Source of the DNA: Blastopirellula sp. J2-11
GTDB lineage: Bacteria; Planctomycetota; Planctomycetia; Pirellulales; Pirellulaceae
DNA length: 64,000 nucleotides
Assembly: GCF_024584705.1 (NCBI RefSeq)
Contig: NZ_CP097384.1
Span: 930,001-994,000, forward strand
Reading direction: 5' to 3'
Shown here piece after piece: positions 26,450-35,298 of the stretch (its first letter is position 1; every line of letters starts with the position of its first letter). The notes below the pieces were generated by a model. The model saw only the letters and a program-made list of their open reading frames with translations, had not been told where the DNA came from and did no database searches. The position numbers and the translations under genes are program-made.

Positions 26450-26584
26450 CATTGCCTGCCGATAATCAGAGAGCGGAGCCTGCCGGCGTTCTGCTTTCAA
26501 TTTCCCCCTTGGATGCGTCGCTTGAACTGCTCGCCCCGTCGCGTCGCCGCTGTGCAATGAGACGGGCCCGGGAAAGGATTCCCT

Positions 26585-27895
26585 ATGGGTTGGCTACTCA
26601 ACTTCATCTATCTTGGCGCTCTCGTCGCGGCTGTTCCGTACTTCGCCTGGTCGGCGCTGGTGCGCGGGCGACGTCGCGGTGGACTGCTGCCAAAATTCTT
26701 CGGCCTCGTCACGTTTCGCCCAGGGGATCGTCCCTGCGTTTGGCTGCATGCGGTCAGCGTGGGCGAAGTCAATCTGCTAGCCACCATCATCCAGGCGATT
26801 CGCATCGAAACGCCCCACGTCGATATTTACGTCACCACCACCACGCATAGCGGATATGAGTTGGCTCGCGCCCGCTATGACGATTGCCTGGTCAGTTACG
26901 CTCCGCTCGACTTTAGCTGGGCGGTGAAGAGGGCGCTGCGGCGCATCCGCCCTCAGACGCTGATCCTGGCCGAATTAGAAATCTGGCCCAACATGATCCA
27001 GATCTCGAAACGGCAAGGGGTCAACGTTGTCGTGGTGAATGGTCGTCTGAGCGAAAAGAGCTATCAAGGCTATCGCCGCGTCGCGTCTCTGTTGCGGCCG
27101 ATCATGCGGAAGCTGGACTGCATCGCGGTGCAAGACTGGACCTACGCCGAGCGATTTATCGCTTTGGGAGCGCCAGCCAAACGCGTGATCGCGACAGGCT
27201 CGTTGAAATTCGATGGAGCGGAAACCGACCGTCGCAATCCCAAGTCGCTGCGCTTGCGACGATTGGCGCAGATCCCCGCCGAAGCGATCGTCTTTCTCGC
27301 CGGCAGTACGCAAGCAGGCGAAGAAGCAGCGGCGCTCGACGCGTTTTTCTCGGCAGCGCCGCGTCATCCGCAGTTACGACTGATCCTGGTGCCGCGGCAT
27401 CCAGAGCGTTTCGACGAGGTTGCGGCGATGTTGGATGATCGCAACGTCAACTGGTCGCGTCGCTCTTCGCTGGAGCAAAGCGTCGTTGACCCGACAGCCA
27501 ATGTCCTGCTGATCGATACGGTGGGCGAACTTGGCGCCTGGTGGGGTCTGGCCGACATCGCGTTTGTCGGCGGCAGCTTTGGTCGCCGTGGCGGACAAAA
27601 CATGATTGAACCGGCCGCCTATGGCGCGGCGGTCAGCTTTGGCCCCAACATCAAAAACTTTCGCGACATCGTCCAGTTGCTGCTGGACGCCGACGCCGCC
27701 GAGATGGTGCAAGACGAAGCGGCGCTGATCGACTTTGTGGGACGCTGTCTCGATGATCCGCAGCGGCGCGCCGCCTTGGGCGCCAACGCTCAGCAAGTGG
27801 TCGCTTCGCAGTTGGGCGCGGTGGAAAACACGCTCAAAGTGATTCGCCCTTTCTTGCCGAGGGCCGAAGTTAGTTATCGCCGAGCGGCGGCGTAG
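26585..27895 (+). CDS. waaA: 3-deoxy-D-manno-octulosonic acid transferase (Kdo transferase)
   Basis: This 436-residue family 30 glycosyltransferase attaches Kdo to lipid A precursors at the inner membrane. It has an N-terminal anchor helix (MGWLLNFIYLGALVAAVPYF), VWLHAVSVGEVNL, TTTTHSGYELA, ILAELEIWPNMI and VNGRLSEKSYQGY in the acceptor domain, then TGSLKFD, LAGSTQAGEE, LVPRHPERFDEV and the CMP-Kdo site VGGSFGRRGGQNMIEPAAYG. AGGA lies ahead of the ATG at 26585. It follows secA by 135 bp. Its presence with the family 9 glycosyltransferase at 13584 supports LPS synthesis in this organism. Confidence 0.94.
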   Translation: MGWLLNFIYLGALVAAVPYFAWSALVRGRRRGGLLPKFFGLVTFRPGDRPCVWLHAVSVGEVNLLATIIQAIRIETPHVDIYVTTTTHSGYELARARYDDCLVSYAPLDFSWAVKRALRRIRPQTLILAELEIWPNMIQISKRQGVNVVVVNGRLSEKSYQGYRRVASLLRPIMRKLDCIAVQDWTYAERFIALGAPAKRVIATGSLKFDGAETDRRNPKSLRLRRLAQIPAEAIVFLAGSTQAGEEAAALDAFFSAAPRHPQLRLILVPRHPERFDEVAAMLDDRNVNWSRRSSLEQSVVDPTANVLLIDTVGELGAWWGLADIAFVGGSFGRRGGQNMIEPAAYGAAVSFGPNIKNFRDIVQLLLDADAAEMVQDEAALIDFVGRCLDDPQRRAALGANAQQVVASQLGAVENTLKVIRPFLPRAEVSYRRAAA

Positions 27896-27968
27896 TATGC
27901 TGCGCCAGGCGTTAAGTTCCCCGCTCGCTTCTTCATCCACTCAACCCCCTGCGGAACCCCTGCGTTGA

Positions 27969-28145
27969 TCATTGATGGGGGCGTTCTCCAGTTTCAGCAG
28001 GGACGAACGTCACATCGACGCCGCTATGCGCCAATCGTTTCGAGAACGCTTGCGACTCGCTGAATTCTACGTTCGAATCGTCCCGTGCATGGAACAGGAA
28101 GACGGGGCATTCCATCTGCTCGGCGCTCGCTAGAATAAGGGGACT
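27969..28145 (-). pseudogene. C-terminal remnant of an alpha/beta-hydrolase gene
   Basis: The last 59 codons of a minus-strand frame read LILASAEQMECPVFLFHARDDSNVEF, then SQAFSKRLAHSGVDVTFVPAETG, and end RPHQ. This matches the C-terminal part of S9-type/dienelactone-type hydrolases: a strand, then (H)xxxDD with the catalytic Asp, a helix with K/R-L-x-x-x-G-V-D-V, and a terminal segment carrying the catalytic His (here PHQ). Upstream of about 28145 the frame is antisense to the methyltransferase and has no hydrolase sequence, so the 5' part of the gene is gone. It is most likely a decaying fragment, or a very short ORF beginning at M71 of that frame. Confidence 0.5.
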
Positions 28146-28184
28146 TCGGTTTCGCAAATAGAAAACCTCCGGGAGCTCGATTCG

Positions 28185-29192
28185 ATGACCAGCGCTTCTC
28201 CGCTCGATCAATTGATGCAGATGATTTGCGGCTATCAGGTTTCCCAGATCGTGCTTACGGTGGGGGAGTTGGGGCTGCCGGACATGCTCAAGCAGGGACC
28301 GAGATCGGTCGAAGATTTGGCGCAAGCGTGCGGCGCCAATCCAGACCGTCTTTACCGGTTGCTGCGTGCATCGGCGTCGGTCGGAATTTTTGCAGAAACA
28401 GAGTCGCGCGTTTTTACGACGACTCCCCTGTCAGAGCCGCTGCAAAGCGACCATCCGATGTCTTTGCAACCGTTGACGTTGATGATGGGCGTTGAGCATT
28501 ACGCAACCTGGGGACGATTGCGCCGCGCCGTGCAGTCGAATGAGAACGCGTTTGAACAAGAGTACGGACTGCCGTTTTTTGACTATCTGGGCGAAAATCC
28601 AGAGCCGGCCGCGATTTTTGACGCCGCAATGACCAGTATTCATGGCCGCGAAACGGCCGCGATTCTCGCAGCTTATGACTTCTCGCAATTTGGCCTGATC
28701 GCCGATGTCGGAGGCGGCAACGGATCGAAGTTGATTTCGCTTCTCACAAAGCATCCGCAAGTGCGCGGCATGCTGGTCGATCTGCCGCATGTGGTGGAGC
28801 GGGCCGCTCCCAATTTTGTCGCCGCAGGCGTCAACGAGCGGATGACCTTGATCGGGGGCGACTTCTTTGTCGAAGTGCCCGCCGGCGCCGACGCTTACAT
28901 GATGCGGCATATCATCCACGACTGGGATGATGAGAAGAGCGCGATGATTCTAAAAAACTGTCGCGCCGCAATGCAGCCTGGGCAAAAGTTGCTGCTAGTC
29001 GAATATGTGATCCCGGCCGGCAATGAGCCCTTTTTCGGCAAGTTGCTCGACCTGACGATGATGCTGATTCCCGGCGGCAAAGAACGAACCGAAGCCGAGT
29101 ATCGCGATCTGGTCGCCGGTTGCGGTTTTCAGCTGCAGCGCGTAATTAACACCGACCAACCGATCTCGGTATTGGAGTCGACCGCGATCTAG
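28185..29192 (+). CDS. SAM-dependent O-methyltransferase, family 2 (hydroxyneurosporene/acetylserotonin type)
   Basis: This 335-residue protein has an N-terminal winged-helix dimerisation domain (DLAQACGANPDRLYRLLRASASVGIF) and a C-terminal Rossmann methyltransferase domain. Motif I is IADVGGGNGSKLISLL, with LVDLPHVVERA following. YMMRHIIHDWDDEKSAMILKNC carries the His-Asp of the catalytic site, and LLLVEYVIPAGNEP comes next. This is the plant-type O-methyltransferase fold found also in carotenoid and polyketide pathways. GGGAG precedes the ATG at 28185. No biosynthetic cluster surrounds it, so the substrate is unknown. Confidence 0.88.
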   Translation: MTSASPLDQLMQMICGYQVSQIVLTVGELGLPDMLKQGPRSVEDLAQACGANPDRLYRLLRASASVGIFAETESRVFTTTPLSEPLQSDHPMSLQPLTLMMGVEHYATWGRLRRAVQSNENAFEQEYGLPFFDYLGENPEPAAIFDAAMTSIHGRETAAILAAYDFSQFGLIADVGGGNGSKLISLLTKHPQVRGMLVDLPHVVERAAPNFVAAGVNERMTLIGGDFFVEVPAGADAYMMRHIIHDWDDEKSAMILKNCRAAMQPGQKLLLVEYVIPAGNEPFFGKLLDLTMMLIPGGKERTEAEYRDLVAGCGFQLQRVINTDQPISVLESTAI

Positions 29193-29210
29193 TCGCTCGG
29201 CTCGCCGCGC

Positions 29211-29339
29211 TTATTTTGATTTGATATCGAGCAGCACCGGTTCCATTCTCGGCGTTACGTCAACGATCAGGTCGGTTGTCGCGGGGGAAGAATACAGCAC
29301 CGCAGTGCCCTCCCAGGGGTGGGGAAGCTGTTTCTTGGC
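29211..29339 (-). pseudogene. Possible 3' gene remnant (about 42 codons)
   Basis: The minus strand encodes AKKQLPHPWEGTAVLYSSPA, then TTDLIVDVTPRMEPVLLDIK and a stop at 29211, preceded upstream by a stop at 29343. The amino-acid make-up looks protein-like (alternating V/L, acidic and basic residues), with no start codon and ribosome-binding site that make it a gene. It may be a relic like the nearby hydrolase remnant, or chance. The surrounding 29193-29552 gap also holds the metK promoter. Confidence 0.25.
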
Positions 29340-29443
29340 CGCTCAGCTTCGTATTTGTCATTGTTTTTTGTTGACGCATCCTGGAAATGGCGCCGCACGA
29401 CCTCGATGGATGAAGTTTCTCCCCAAGTTGCCCCAATCCGCCG

Positions 29444-29473
29444 TTGTTAAAACCGTCTTAATGCTCCTATAAT
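29444..29473 (+). promoter_or_regulatory. Promoter of metK
   Basis: TTGTTA (29444-29449), an 18-bp spacer, and a perfect TATAAT (29468-29473) point at metK. The predicted start near 29480 gives a leader of about 73 nt. I saw no SAM-riboswitch architecture in this leader. Confidence 0.55.
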
Positions 29474-29552
29474 GCGCGTTTTGCTGAATCGTTCCCTTCC
29501 CATTCGGGGGCCGGGGGCGCAGTCGCGTAATATCGGTTAGGAGTGGGATCTA

Positions 29553-30731
29553 GTGGCTTCTGGAAAGTACTTGTTCACAAGCGAATCGGTCAGCATGGGT
29601 CATCCCGACAAGATGGCTGATCAGATTTCTGACGGCATCTTGGACGCTCTTTTGGCCCAGGATCCGATGAGCCGCGTCGCCTGCGAGACGCTGGTCAATA
29701 CGGGTCTCGTCGTCATGGCCGGCGAAATCACGTCCAAAGCGGTTATCGACTATCAAGACGTCGCACGCTCGGTCGTTCGCGACATCGGCTACACCGATGA
29801 CAAAATGGGCTTCAACGCCGATACCTGCGCCGTCATGGTGACGCTCGACAAACAGAGCCCCGACATCGCGCAAGGCGTGAATGAAAACAGCGAAGCCGGC
29901 AAGCAGATCGGCGCCGGCGACCAAGGCTTGATGTTTGGCTACGCTTGCAACCAAACGGAAGAGCTGATGCCGTTGCCGATTTCGCTCTCGCACAAGATTT
30001 TGAATCGCCTGACCGAAGCGCGTAAAGCAGGCGAAGTCAACTGGCTTCGTCCTGACAGCAAGAGCCAAGTAACGGTTCAGTTCGACGGCGATAAGCCGGT
30101 TCGAATCGACACCGTCGTCGTTTCGACGCAGCATTGCGACTCGGTCACCAACGCCGAGATTCGCAGCTACATCATGAACGAGATCGTGAAGCCGCTGCTG
30201 CCGGCGGAACTGGTCGATGGCGATATTACCTATCACATCAACCCGACCGGTAAGTTCGTGGTCGGCGGCCCGATGGGCGACTGCGGTTTGACCGGTCGCA
30301 AGATCATCGTCGACACCTACGGCGGCTGGGGTCGTCACGGTGGCGGCGCTTTCAGTGGTAAAGACGCGACCAAGGTCGATCGCAGCGCCGCTTACATGGG
30401 CCGTCACGTCGCCAAGAACATCGTCGCCGCTGGTTTGGCCGAACAATGCGAAGTGCAGCTTGCCTACGCGATCGGCGTGACCGAACCGGTTAGCGTGCAT
30501 GTCGAAACCTTCGGCACCAACAAAATTGATGACGCTCGCATTGTTGAGCTGATTCGTGAGCACTTCCCGCTCAGCCCCGGCGGCATTATCGACTACTTGG
30601 ATCTGCGTCGCCCGATCTTCCGCGCCACCGCCGCAGGCGGACACTTTGGCCGCGAAGAATTCCCGTGGGAAAGCACCAAGATGGCCGCTACGCTCGCTTC
30701 GGACGCCGGCGTCGCCGCCGCGGCCGGCTAG
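29553..30731 (+). CDS. metK: S-adenosylmethionine synthase
   Basis: MetK makes S-adenosylmethionine from methionine and ATP in the cytoplasm. The 392-residue sequence has every family landmark: [20 protein letters not shown] at the N-terminus, [12 protein letters not shown] (ATP-site loop), [14 protein letters not shown], and the P-loop-like [19 protein letters not shown]. The start is a GTG at 29553 with TAGGAG about 9 nt upstream. Length is normal. A consensus promoter lies upstream and a strong terminator follows at 30773-30812, so it is probably transcribed alone. Confidence 0.98.
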   Translation: MASGKYLFTSESVSMGHPDKMADQISDGILDALLAQDPMSRVACETLVNTGLVVMAGEITSKAVIDYQDVARSVVRDIGYTDDKMGFNADTCAVMVTLDKQSPDIAQGVNENSEAGKQIGAGDQGLMFGYACNQTEELMPLPISLSHKILNRLTEARKAGEVNWLRPDSKSQVTVQFDGDKPVRIDTVVVSTQHCDSVTNAEIRSYIMNEIVKPLLPAELVDGDITYHINPTGKFVVGGPMGDCGLTGRKIIVDTYGGWGRHGGGAFSGKDATKVDRSAAYMGRHVAKNIVAAGLAEQCEVQLAYAIGVTEPVSVHVETFGTNKIDDARIVELIREHFPLSPGGIIDYLDLRRPIFRATAAGGHFGREEFPWESTKMAATLASDAGVAAAAG

Positions 30732-30772
30732 TTCACGAGTTCGTTTACCACGGTAAACCGACTTGCACGCTC

Positions 30773-30812
30773 AAAACCTTCCTGCCAAACTACCGCGGCA
30801 GGAAGGTTTTTT
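30773..30812 (+). terminator. Rho-independent terminator of metK
   Basis: AAAACCTTCCTGCC (30773-30786) pairs perfectly with GGCAGGAAGGTTTT (30797-30810) across a 10-nt loop. It ends in a run of six T. It lies 41 bp past the metK stop and just before the next start. Confidence 0.88.
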
Positions 30813-30841
30813 CCTGCGCCTCACCGAATGGATTCGTACGG

Positions 30842-31762
30842 ATGTCTGACCAGCCCCCCAACAGCGAAGCTCGGCTCTTGCTTTTGCCGACCGCTTGGAT
30901 CGGAACCATCGCACTAGCGCTTGCGTCGCTGCAAGCGATTTGGCTGCGGTTGGCCGGTTGGTCGTTGGTCGAAGTATCGGGGTTCGCCATCTTTTTCGCG
31001 GCGATCTTGTTGGCGGGGGTTTCTGCTTCGATCCGCGCACTCTGGCTCTACGGCGGACGATGTCGTTCGCTGCCGCAGGCCGAGTTCGCAATTGCGCTGA
31101 CGCCGCTGGTTTGTTGCATCGTGTTGGCGGCCGCATTGACCAACAGCCAAATGTCGTCGTTTGTCGTCTTCTTGCTCTGGTTTGTGGTGGCCGCCGAAGA
31201 GGCGATTACGCTCCTTTTTTTCGTTCCGCAAATCTTACCCCTCAGTTTTCAGCGGCCCTCGTCTACGGCTCGCGATGAACTGCGTGCGGCGCACGCAGTT
31301 GAGGAGATCGCGCCGGCCAAGCCGATGACAACGCGGCGAGTTGATGAGCCAAGCGAATCTCGTTCGCCGCTCATGCCGACTCCGCCTCCACCGGCCGATG
31401 CGGAAGACAAGCTCTGGCGGTTTGATGAAGCCGAGGCCCAGGGCCCGCACTTTGTGGCCGGCAACGTCTCGCAACAATTGACCCGCGCCCGAGAAGCGAC
31501 GACCGAGGTCGTCTACGGATATCTACGTGCCGATTTCGCCGCCGGAGAGCGCCATCAAACTTTGCACGTCGCGTTTTGTCCACCGCTGGCGCATATTCCA
31601 GAAGTTGAGATCTGTCAGGTCGACGGGCCTGAAGTTTCGGTGAAGACGACCTTAATCGAAGCGCATGGAGCCCGGGTCGAACTGCGCCGCAGCGGCGGAC
31701 TAGAGGAAGCGGTTTCGGTGGTGCTCGAACTGCATGCCGCCGCTGATAACGGCGATCTGTAG
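30842..31762 (+). CDS. Membrane protein of unknown function
   Basis: This 306-residue protein has four membrane helices in the N-terminal half: about 15-35, 41-64, 79-98 and 104-129 (SSFVVFLLWFVVAAEEAITL). A Pro/Ser-rich linker follows (SRSPLMPTPPPPADAEDK), then a C-terminal soluble domain of about 120 residues with TTEVVYGYLRADFAAGERHQ and TLHVAFCPPLAHIPEVEI. I recognise no named family for it. Related four-helix-plus-domain proteins occur in planctomycetes as hypothetical proteins. The ATG at 30842 is chosen because the frame upstream overlaps the metK terminator. Confidence 0.7.
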   Translation: MSDQPPNSEARLLLLPTAWIGTIALALASLQAIWLRLAGWSLVEVSGFAIFFAAILLAGVSASIRALWLYGGRCRSLPQAEFAIALTPLVCCIVLAAALTNSQMSSFVVFLLWFVVAAEEAITLLFFVPQILPLSFQRPSSTARDELRAAHAVEEIAPAKPMTTRRVDEPSESRSPLMPTPPPPADAEDKLWRFDEAEAQGPHFVAGNVSQQLTRAREATTEVVYGYLRADFAAGERHQTLHVAFCPPLAHIPEVEICQVDGPEVSVKTTLIEAHGARVELRRSGGLEEAVSVVLELHAAADNGDL

Positions 31763-31952
31763 GCGTGCTCCTTTGTGGGAATCGCAAGCGGCCCGGTTCT
31801 CGTGGTAGAATCAGAAGCTGTCGTCTCCTCTCTCGCTTCCTATCCACGGCGCTTTTCCGAATTTCGACTCTAGTTCTTGGAATGTTCCCTGACTCGCGGT
31901 TGTTCGATTTCTCAAACCGCCAATAATAGACGTTTTGTGGGGGAAGCCGATT

Positions 31953-32069
31953 ATGGCCCGGTGGCCGCGACATGCTTGGACGACGCTGGCCACGTATGGC
32001 TTAATATTCGTCGGTTTTCCTCTTCTTTGCCTGGCGGCGTACGCGTTCGTACAGGGCTGGCTTTGGTAA
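31953..32069 (+). CDS. 38-residue single-helix membrane peptide
   Basis: This short frame begins at the ATG at 31953, with GGGGGAAG about 8 nt upstream, and ends at TAA 32067-32069. It encodes a basic start (MARWPRHAW), one hydrophobic helix (ATYGLIFVGFPLLCLAAYAF) and a short aromatic tail (VQGWLW). Basic-in, hydrophobic helix and aromatic end are exactly what a small bitopic membrane protein shows. It ends 22 bp before the UDP-sugar pyrophosphorylase start, so the two are probably one transcript. It could be a leader or an accessory subunit for envelope polysaccharide synthesis. I know no family. Confidence 0.6.
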   Translation: MARWPRHAWTTLATYGLIFVGFPLLCLAAYAFVQGWLW

Positions 32070-32091
32070 CTTCGGAATAAGGCCTGGCGAA

Positions 32092-33492
32092 ATGTCGATT
32101 GATCCGCAACTCACCGCAAAACTAACCGACGCCGGCGAGCAGGAACTGTTGAACTATCTTCAGTCCGCCGATCCGCAGGTCGCCGCCCAACTATCCGCGC
32201 AATTGGCTGCAGTCGACCTGGAAGAGATCGCCGCGACGCTCGCGAAAAAAAGAAAAGCGGCCGCAGGACCACTAGAGATGACCTCTCCGCCGGCGATTCG
32301 CCTGGATGATGTCGCTCCGCGCATCAACGAGGCCGAAGCGATCGCTGCCGGCGAGCAGCTTCTGTCAGCCGGCAAGGTCGCCGCGCTGTTGGTCGCCGGA
32401 GGGCAGGGGACGCGACTCGGTTTTGACCATCCCAAAGGGATGTTCCCGATCGGCCCGGTCACCGATCGAACCCTGTTTCAGATCTTCGTCGAAAAGTTGA
32501 TCGCGCGTGGAAATCGATACAACGCGGCGATCCCGTTGTATCTGATGACCAGCCCCGCAACGCATGACGAAACGGTCGAGTGCTTTGCGGCCAACGACAA
32601 CTTCGGTTTGCCGGACTCTCAACTCAAGATCTTTTGCCAAGGAACGATGCCGGCGATCGACGCCGCGAGCGGCAAGTTGTTGTTGGCCAAACCCGATCAA
32701 CTGGCGCTCAGCCCCGATGGGCACGGCGGCACTTTGGCGGCGCTGGTCAACAGCGGTTGCCTGGCCGACATGCAAAGTCGCGGTCTGGAAGAGGTCTACT
32801 ATTTCCAGGTCGACAATCCGCTGGCCGATGTTTGCGAGCCCCTGTTTTTGGGATATCACCACTTGAGCGGCAGCGAGATGTCGACTCAGGTCGTCGCGAA
32901 ACAGCGTCCTGAAGAAAAGGTGGGCGTCTTGGTCGAAGTCGACGGCCGTTTGCGCTTGGTCGAGTACAGCGAGCTGTCGGAAGAGTTGGCGGCCGAGCGC
33001 GACGCCAGCGGTTCGCTAAAGTATTGGGCCGGCAACATTGCGATTCATGGATTGAACGTCGATTTTTTGAGCCGGATGGCGGCCGATGCCGAGAGCCTGC
33101 CTTGGCATCTGGCTAGTAAGAAAGTTCCTTACTGCACTTTCCAGGGAGAACAAGTCGATCCGCAGGCGCCGAACGGGGTGAAGTTTGAGCGCTTCATCTT
33201 TGATTTGCTTCCGCACGCCAAAAACGCGATCGTCGTCGAGATCTTGCCGTCGACTACATTTGCGCCGGTCAAAAATGCCGACGGCGCTGCAAGCGACACG
33301 CCAAGCGCCGCTCGCGCCGCATTGACGGCGTTTTATGGGAAATGGCTGATGGAAGCAGGCGTTTCGGTAGAGTCAGGCGTCCCGGTCGAAATCAGTCCGC
33401 TGTTCGCGCTCGACTCCGAAGAGCTAAAATCGAAGGCTGAAGGAATGTCGCCGATCGTTGAACCAACGGTCTTTGGCGACTCGTCAGAATAG
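32092..33492 (+). CDS. UDP-N-acetylglucosamine / UDP-sugar pyrophosphorylase (UAP/UDPGP family)
   Basis: This 466-residue enzyme of the eukaryotic-type UDPGP/UAP family transfers UMP to a sugar 1-phosphate. Key motifs are the nucleotide loop LLVAGGQGTRLGFDHPKGMF, MTSPATHDETVECF, the substrate region SPDGHGGTLAAL, and YYFQVDNPLADVCEP. The later WAGNIAIHG, KKVPYCTFQG and KFERFIFDLLPHA (UAP-type) regions are also present. This differs from bacterial GlmU, which is a two-domain protein; the UAP type is common in Planctomycetes. It follows the 38-residue peptide by 22 bp and precedes the mannose-1-phosphate guanylyltransferase gene by 10 bp, so the run is an operon for sugar nucleotides. Confidence 0.92.
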   Translation: MSIDPQLTAKLTDAGEQELLNYLQSADPQVAAQLSAQLAAVDLEEIAATLAKKRKAAAGPLEMTSPPAIRLDDVAPRINEAEAIAAGEQLLSAGKVAALLVAGGQGTRLGFDHPKGMFPIGPVTDRTLFQIFVEKLIARGNRYNAAIPLYLMTSPATHDETVECFAANDNFGLPDSQLKIFCQGTMPAIDAASGKLLLAKPDQLALSPDGHGGTLAALVNSGCLADMQSRGLEEVYYFQVDNPLADVCEPLFLGYHHLSGSEMSTQVVAKQRPEEKVGVLVEVDGRLRLVEYSELSEELAAERDASGSLKYWAGNIAIHGLNVDFLSRMAADAESLPWHLASKKVPYCTFQGEQVDPQAPNGVKFERFIFDLLPHAKNAIVVEILPSTTFAPVKNADGAASDTPSAARAALTAFYGKWLMEAGVSVESGVPVEISPLFALDSEELKSKAEGMSPIVEPTVFGDSSE

Positions 33493-33502
33493 GAATGCAC
33501 CC

Positions 33503-34585
33503 ATGCTTCATGCTGTGATCATGGCCGGCGGAGCCGGTACTCGGTTTTGGCCTGCTAGTCGCGTCGACCGCCCCAAGCAACTGTTGGATCTGACCGGCGA
33601 CGGCACGATGATTCAGGCCACGGCGTCGCGGCTAGGCGATCTGATGTCGCCTGAGCGACTCTTGATTGTCACTAACGAGCGCCTGGTCGAACCGATACAG
33701 CAGCAGTTTCCCAACTTGCCGGCCGCGGCGATTGTGGGGGAGCCTTGCAAACGCGACACCGCTCCCTGCATCGGTCTGGCGGCGCTGCTTGTCTCGCGCC
33801 ATGATCCCGACGCGATCATGGTGGTGATGCCGTCGGACCATGTGATCTCGCCGGAGTCGGCGTTTCAGGCGGCCATTCGCTATGGCGCCGCGCTGGTCGC
33901 TGATTCTACTGACAAGATCGTCACGTTCGGCATTCAGCCCCAATACCCTGCAGAGACGTTTGGCTATATCGAACGGGGGGATTTGCTGACCAACGACGCG
34001 GCGGCGCCTCCGACGTTCAGCGTGGCCCGCTTTCGAGAAAAGCCGAAAGGGGATGTTGCCCGGGAATATTTTGAATCAGGGCGTTTCTATTGGAACTCCG
34101 GCATCTTTATCTGGAAAGCGAAGACAATTCTCGACGCGCTCCGTCGTCATGAGCCGGAGATGTTCGCCCATCTCGAAGCGATTGACGCCGCGTGGGGAAC
34201 TCCCGAGCAAGCCAAAACGCTCACCGCCGAGTTCACCGCGATCCGCGGCAAGTCGATCGACTATGCCGTGATGGAGCATCATCAAGATGTTGCGGTCATC
34301 GAAGCTCCGTTTCTGTGGGATGACGTTGGCAACTGGCAAAGCTTGCAGCGACTGAACGATTCTGACTCGGACGGTAACACGGTGTTGGCCAATCATCTGG
34401 GAGTCGACACGCAGGAGTGCATCATCAAAGCGGACGATGATCACTTGATTGTGACTCTGGGCATGCGCGACGTGATCGTCGTTCATACGCGCGACGCGAC
34501 GCTAGTCGCCGATAAGAACCGGGAAGAAGAAATTCGCGAAGTGGTCAAACAACTGCAAGCGAACGGCTGGGACGCTCATTTATGA
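33503..34585 (+). CDS. manC: Mannose-1-phosphate guanylyltransferase
   Basis: This 360-residue GDP-mannose pyrophosphorylase has the nucleotidyltransferase signature AVIMAGGAGTRFWPASRVDRPKQLLDL at its start, then EPCKRDTAPCIGLAA, VVMPSDHVI, TFGIQPQYPAETFGYIE and FREKPKG. KSIDYAVMEHH and FLWDDVGNWQSLQ follow. It lacks the C-terminal phosphomannose-isomerase domain of AlgA-type enzymes. AGGA lies 8 nt before the ATG at 33503. Its stop overlaps the ruvX start by 4 bp (ATGA). Product GDP-mannose feeds LPS or exopolysaccharide. Confidence 0.93.
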   Translation: MLHAVIMAGGAGTRFWPASRVDRPKQLLDLTGDGTMIQATASRLGDLMSPERLLIVTNERLVEPIQQQFPNLPAAAIVGEPCKRDTAPCIGLAALLVSRHDPDAIMVVMPSDHVISPESAFQAAIRYGAALVADSTDKIVTFGIQPQYPAETFGYIERGDLLTNDAAAPPTFSVARFREKPKGDVAREYFESGRFYWNSGIFIWKAKTILDALRRHEPEMFAHLEAIDAAWGTPEQAKTLTAEFTAIRGKSIDYAVMEHHQDVAVIEAPFLWDDVGNWQSLQRLNDSDSDGNTVLANHLGVDTQECIIKADDDHLIVTLGMRDVIVVHTRDATLVADKNREEEIREVVKQLQANGWDAHL

Positions 34586-35061
34586 GTGACGCAGCGCTTC
34601 CTGAAATTCCGACCGTCGGTCGAATCGCCGGCATCGATTTTGGCACGGTTCGCATCGGCGTCGCGATTACCGATCCCGACCGGATCTTGGCGAGTCCGTT
34701 TGAAAACTACACGCGCCGTTCGCTCAAAATCGATCGGCAATATTTTGAAGAGTTGGCCCGGCTAGAGCGGATCGTGCTGTTCGTCGTCGGCCTGCCGGTC
34801 CACATGAGCGGCAATGAGAGCGGCAAGTCGGGCGAGGCCCGCAAGTTTGGCCAATGGCTCGGCAAAATCACCGGCGTTCCGATCGTCTACTACGACGAAC
34901 GTTTTACGACGAGCATCGCCAAAGATTACCTGGCCGGACTGGGAATGACCAAGCAAAAGAAAAAAGCGGTCATCGACAAACTGGCCGCCCAGATCTTGCT
35001 GACGGCCTATCTAGAAAACCCCGCCCGCGCTGATGCGGGGCTCGATTCGCTCGACGACTGA
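34582..35061 (+). CDS. ruvX: Putative pre-16S rRNA nuclease / Holliday-junction resolvase homologue (YqgF)
   Basis: This 159-residue RNase H-fold protein of the YqgF/RuvX family has the first catalytic strand GRIAGIDFGTVRIGVAITD, then VVGLPVHMSGNESGKSGEA, VYYDERFTTSIAKDYL and the final helix AVIDKLAAQILLTAYLE. E. coli YqgF matures the 5' end of 16S rRNA and has been linked to recombination. Here it is translationally coupled (ATGA overlap) to the guanylyltransferase gene. No functional link between the two is evident, so the coupling may just reflect compaction. Confidence 0.92.
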   Translation: MSDAALPEIPTVGRIAGIDFGTVRIGVAITDPDRILASPFENYTRRSLKIDRQYFEELARLERIVLFVVGLPVHMSGNESGKSGEARKFGQWLGKITGVPIVYYDERFTTSIAKDYLAGLGMTKQKKKAVIDKLAAQILLTAYLENPARADAGLDSLDD

Positions 35062-35094
35062 GAATCGCCGCAAGTCATCGCATCTATCTTTTTC

Positions 35095-35283
35095 CATGGT
35101 TGGCCCCGATAGCTCCGCTATCGGGGCCGACGAAGTCGGTTGGAGGCATCGAGCCGCGATCGGACCTAGCGCGGTGGTCGCCGCGCCGTTTGAAATAGCG
35201 AAATGGCCCCGAATTGCATACCGGGAACCAATGCCTCTTACGGCTGCGCCGCCCCGATAGCGAAGCTATCGCGGCCAACCATG
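35095..35283. repeat. 189-bp element bounded by 32-bp inverted repeats, each itself a hairpin (repeat family A)
   Basis: The left arm (35095-35126) and right arm (35252-35283) are inverted copies, differing at 2 of 32 positions. Each arm contains an internal hairpin, GATAGC-tcc/gaa-GCTATC. The body is noncoding. A partial copy of one end, near-identical over 47 bp, occurs at 46073-46119. Terminal inverted repeats, small size and dispersal suggest a MITE-like or BIME-like element. No target duplication was resolved by eye. Confidence 0.7.
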
Positions 35284-35298
35284 CAAATAACGCAACGC

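Noticed and set aside
29193-29552. A SAM riboswitch in front of metK
   Set aside because: The leader after the TATAAT promoter is only about 73 nt and shows neither the P1 stem nor the conserved core of SAM-I, SAM-II or SAM-IV types that I could recognise.
29550-30644. A 364-residue frame opposite metK
   Set aside because: MetK is certain and carries every signature motif. The opposite frame is only a shadow.
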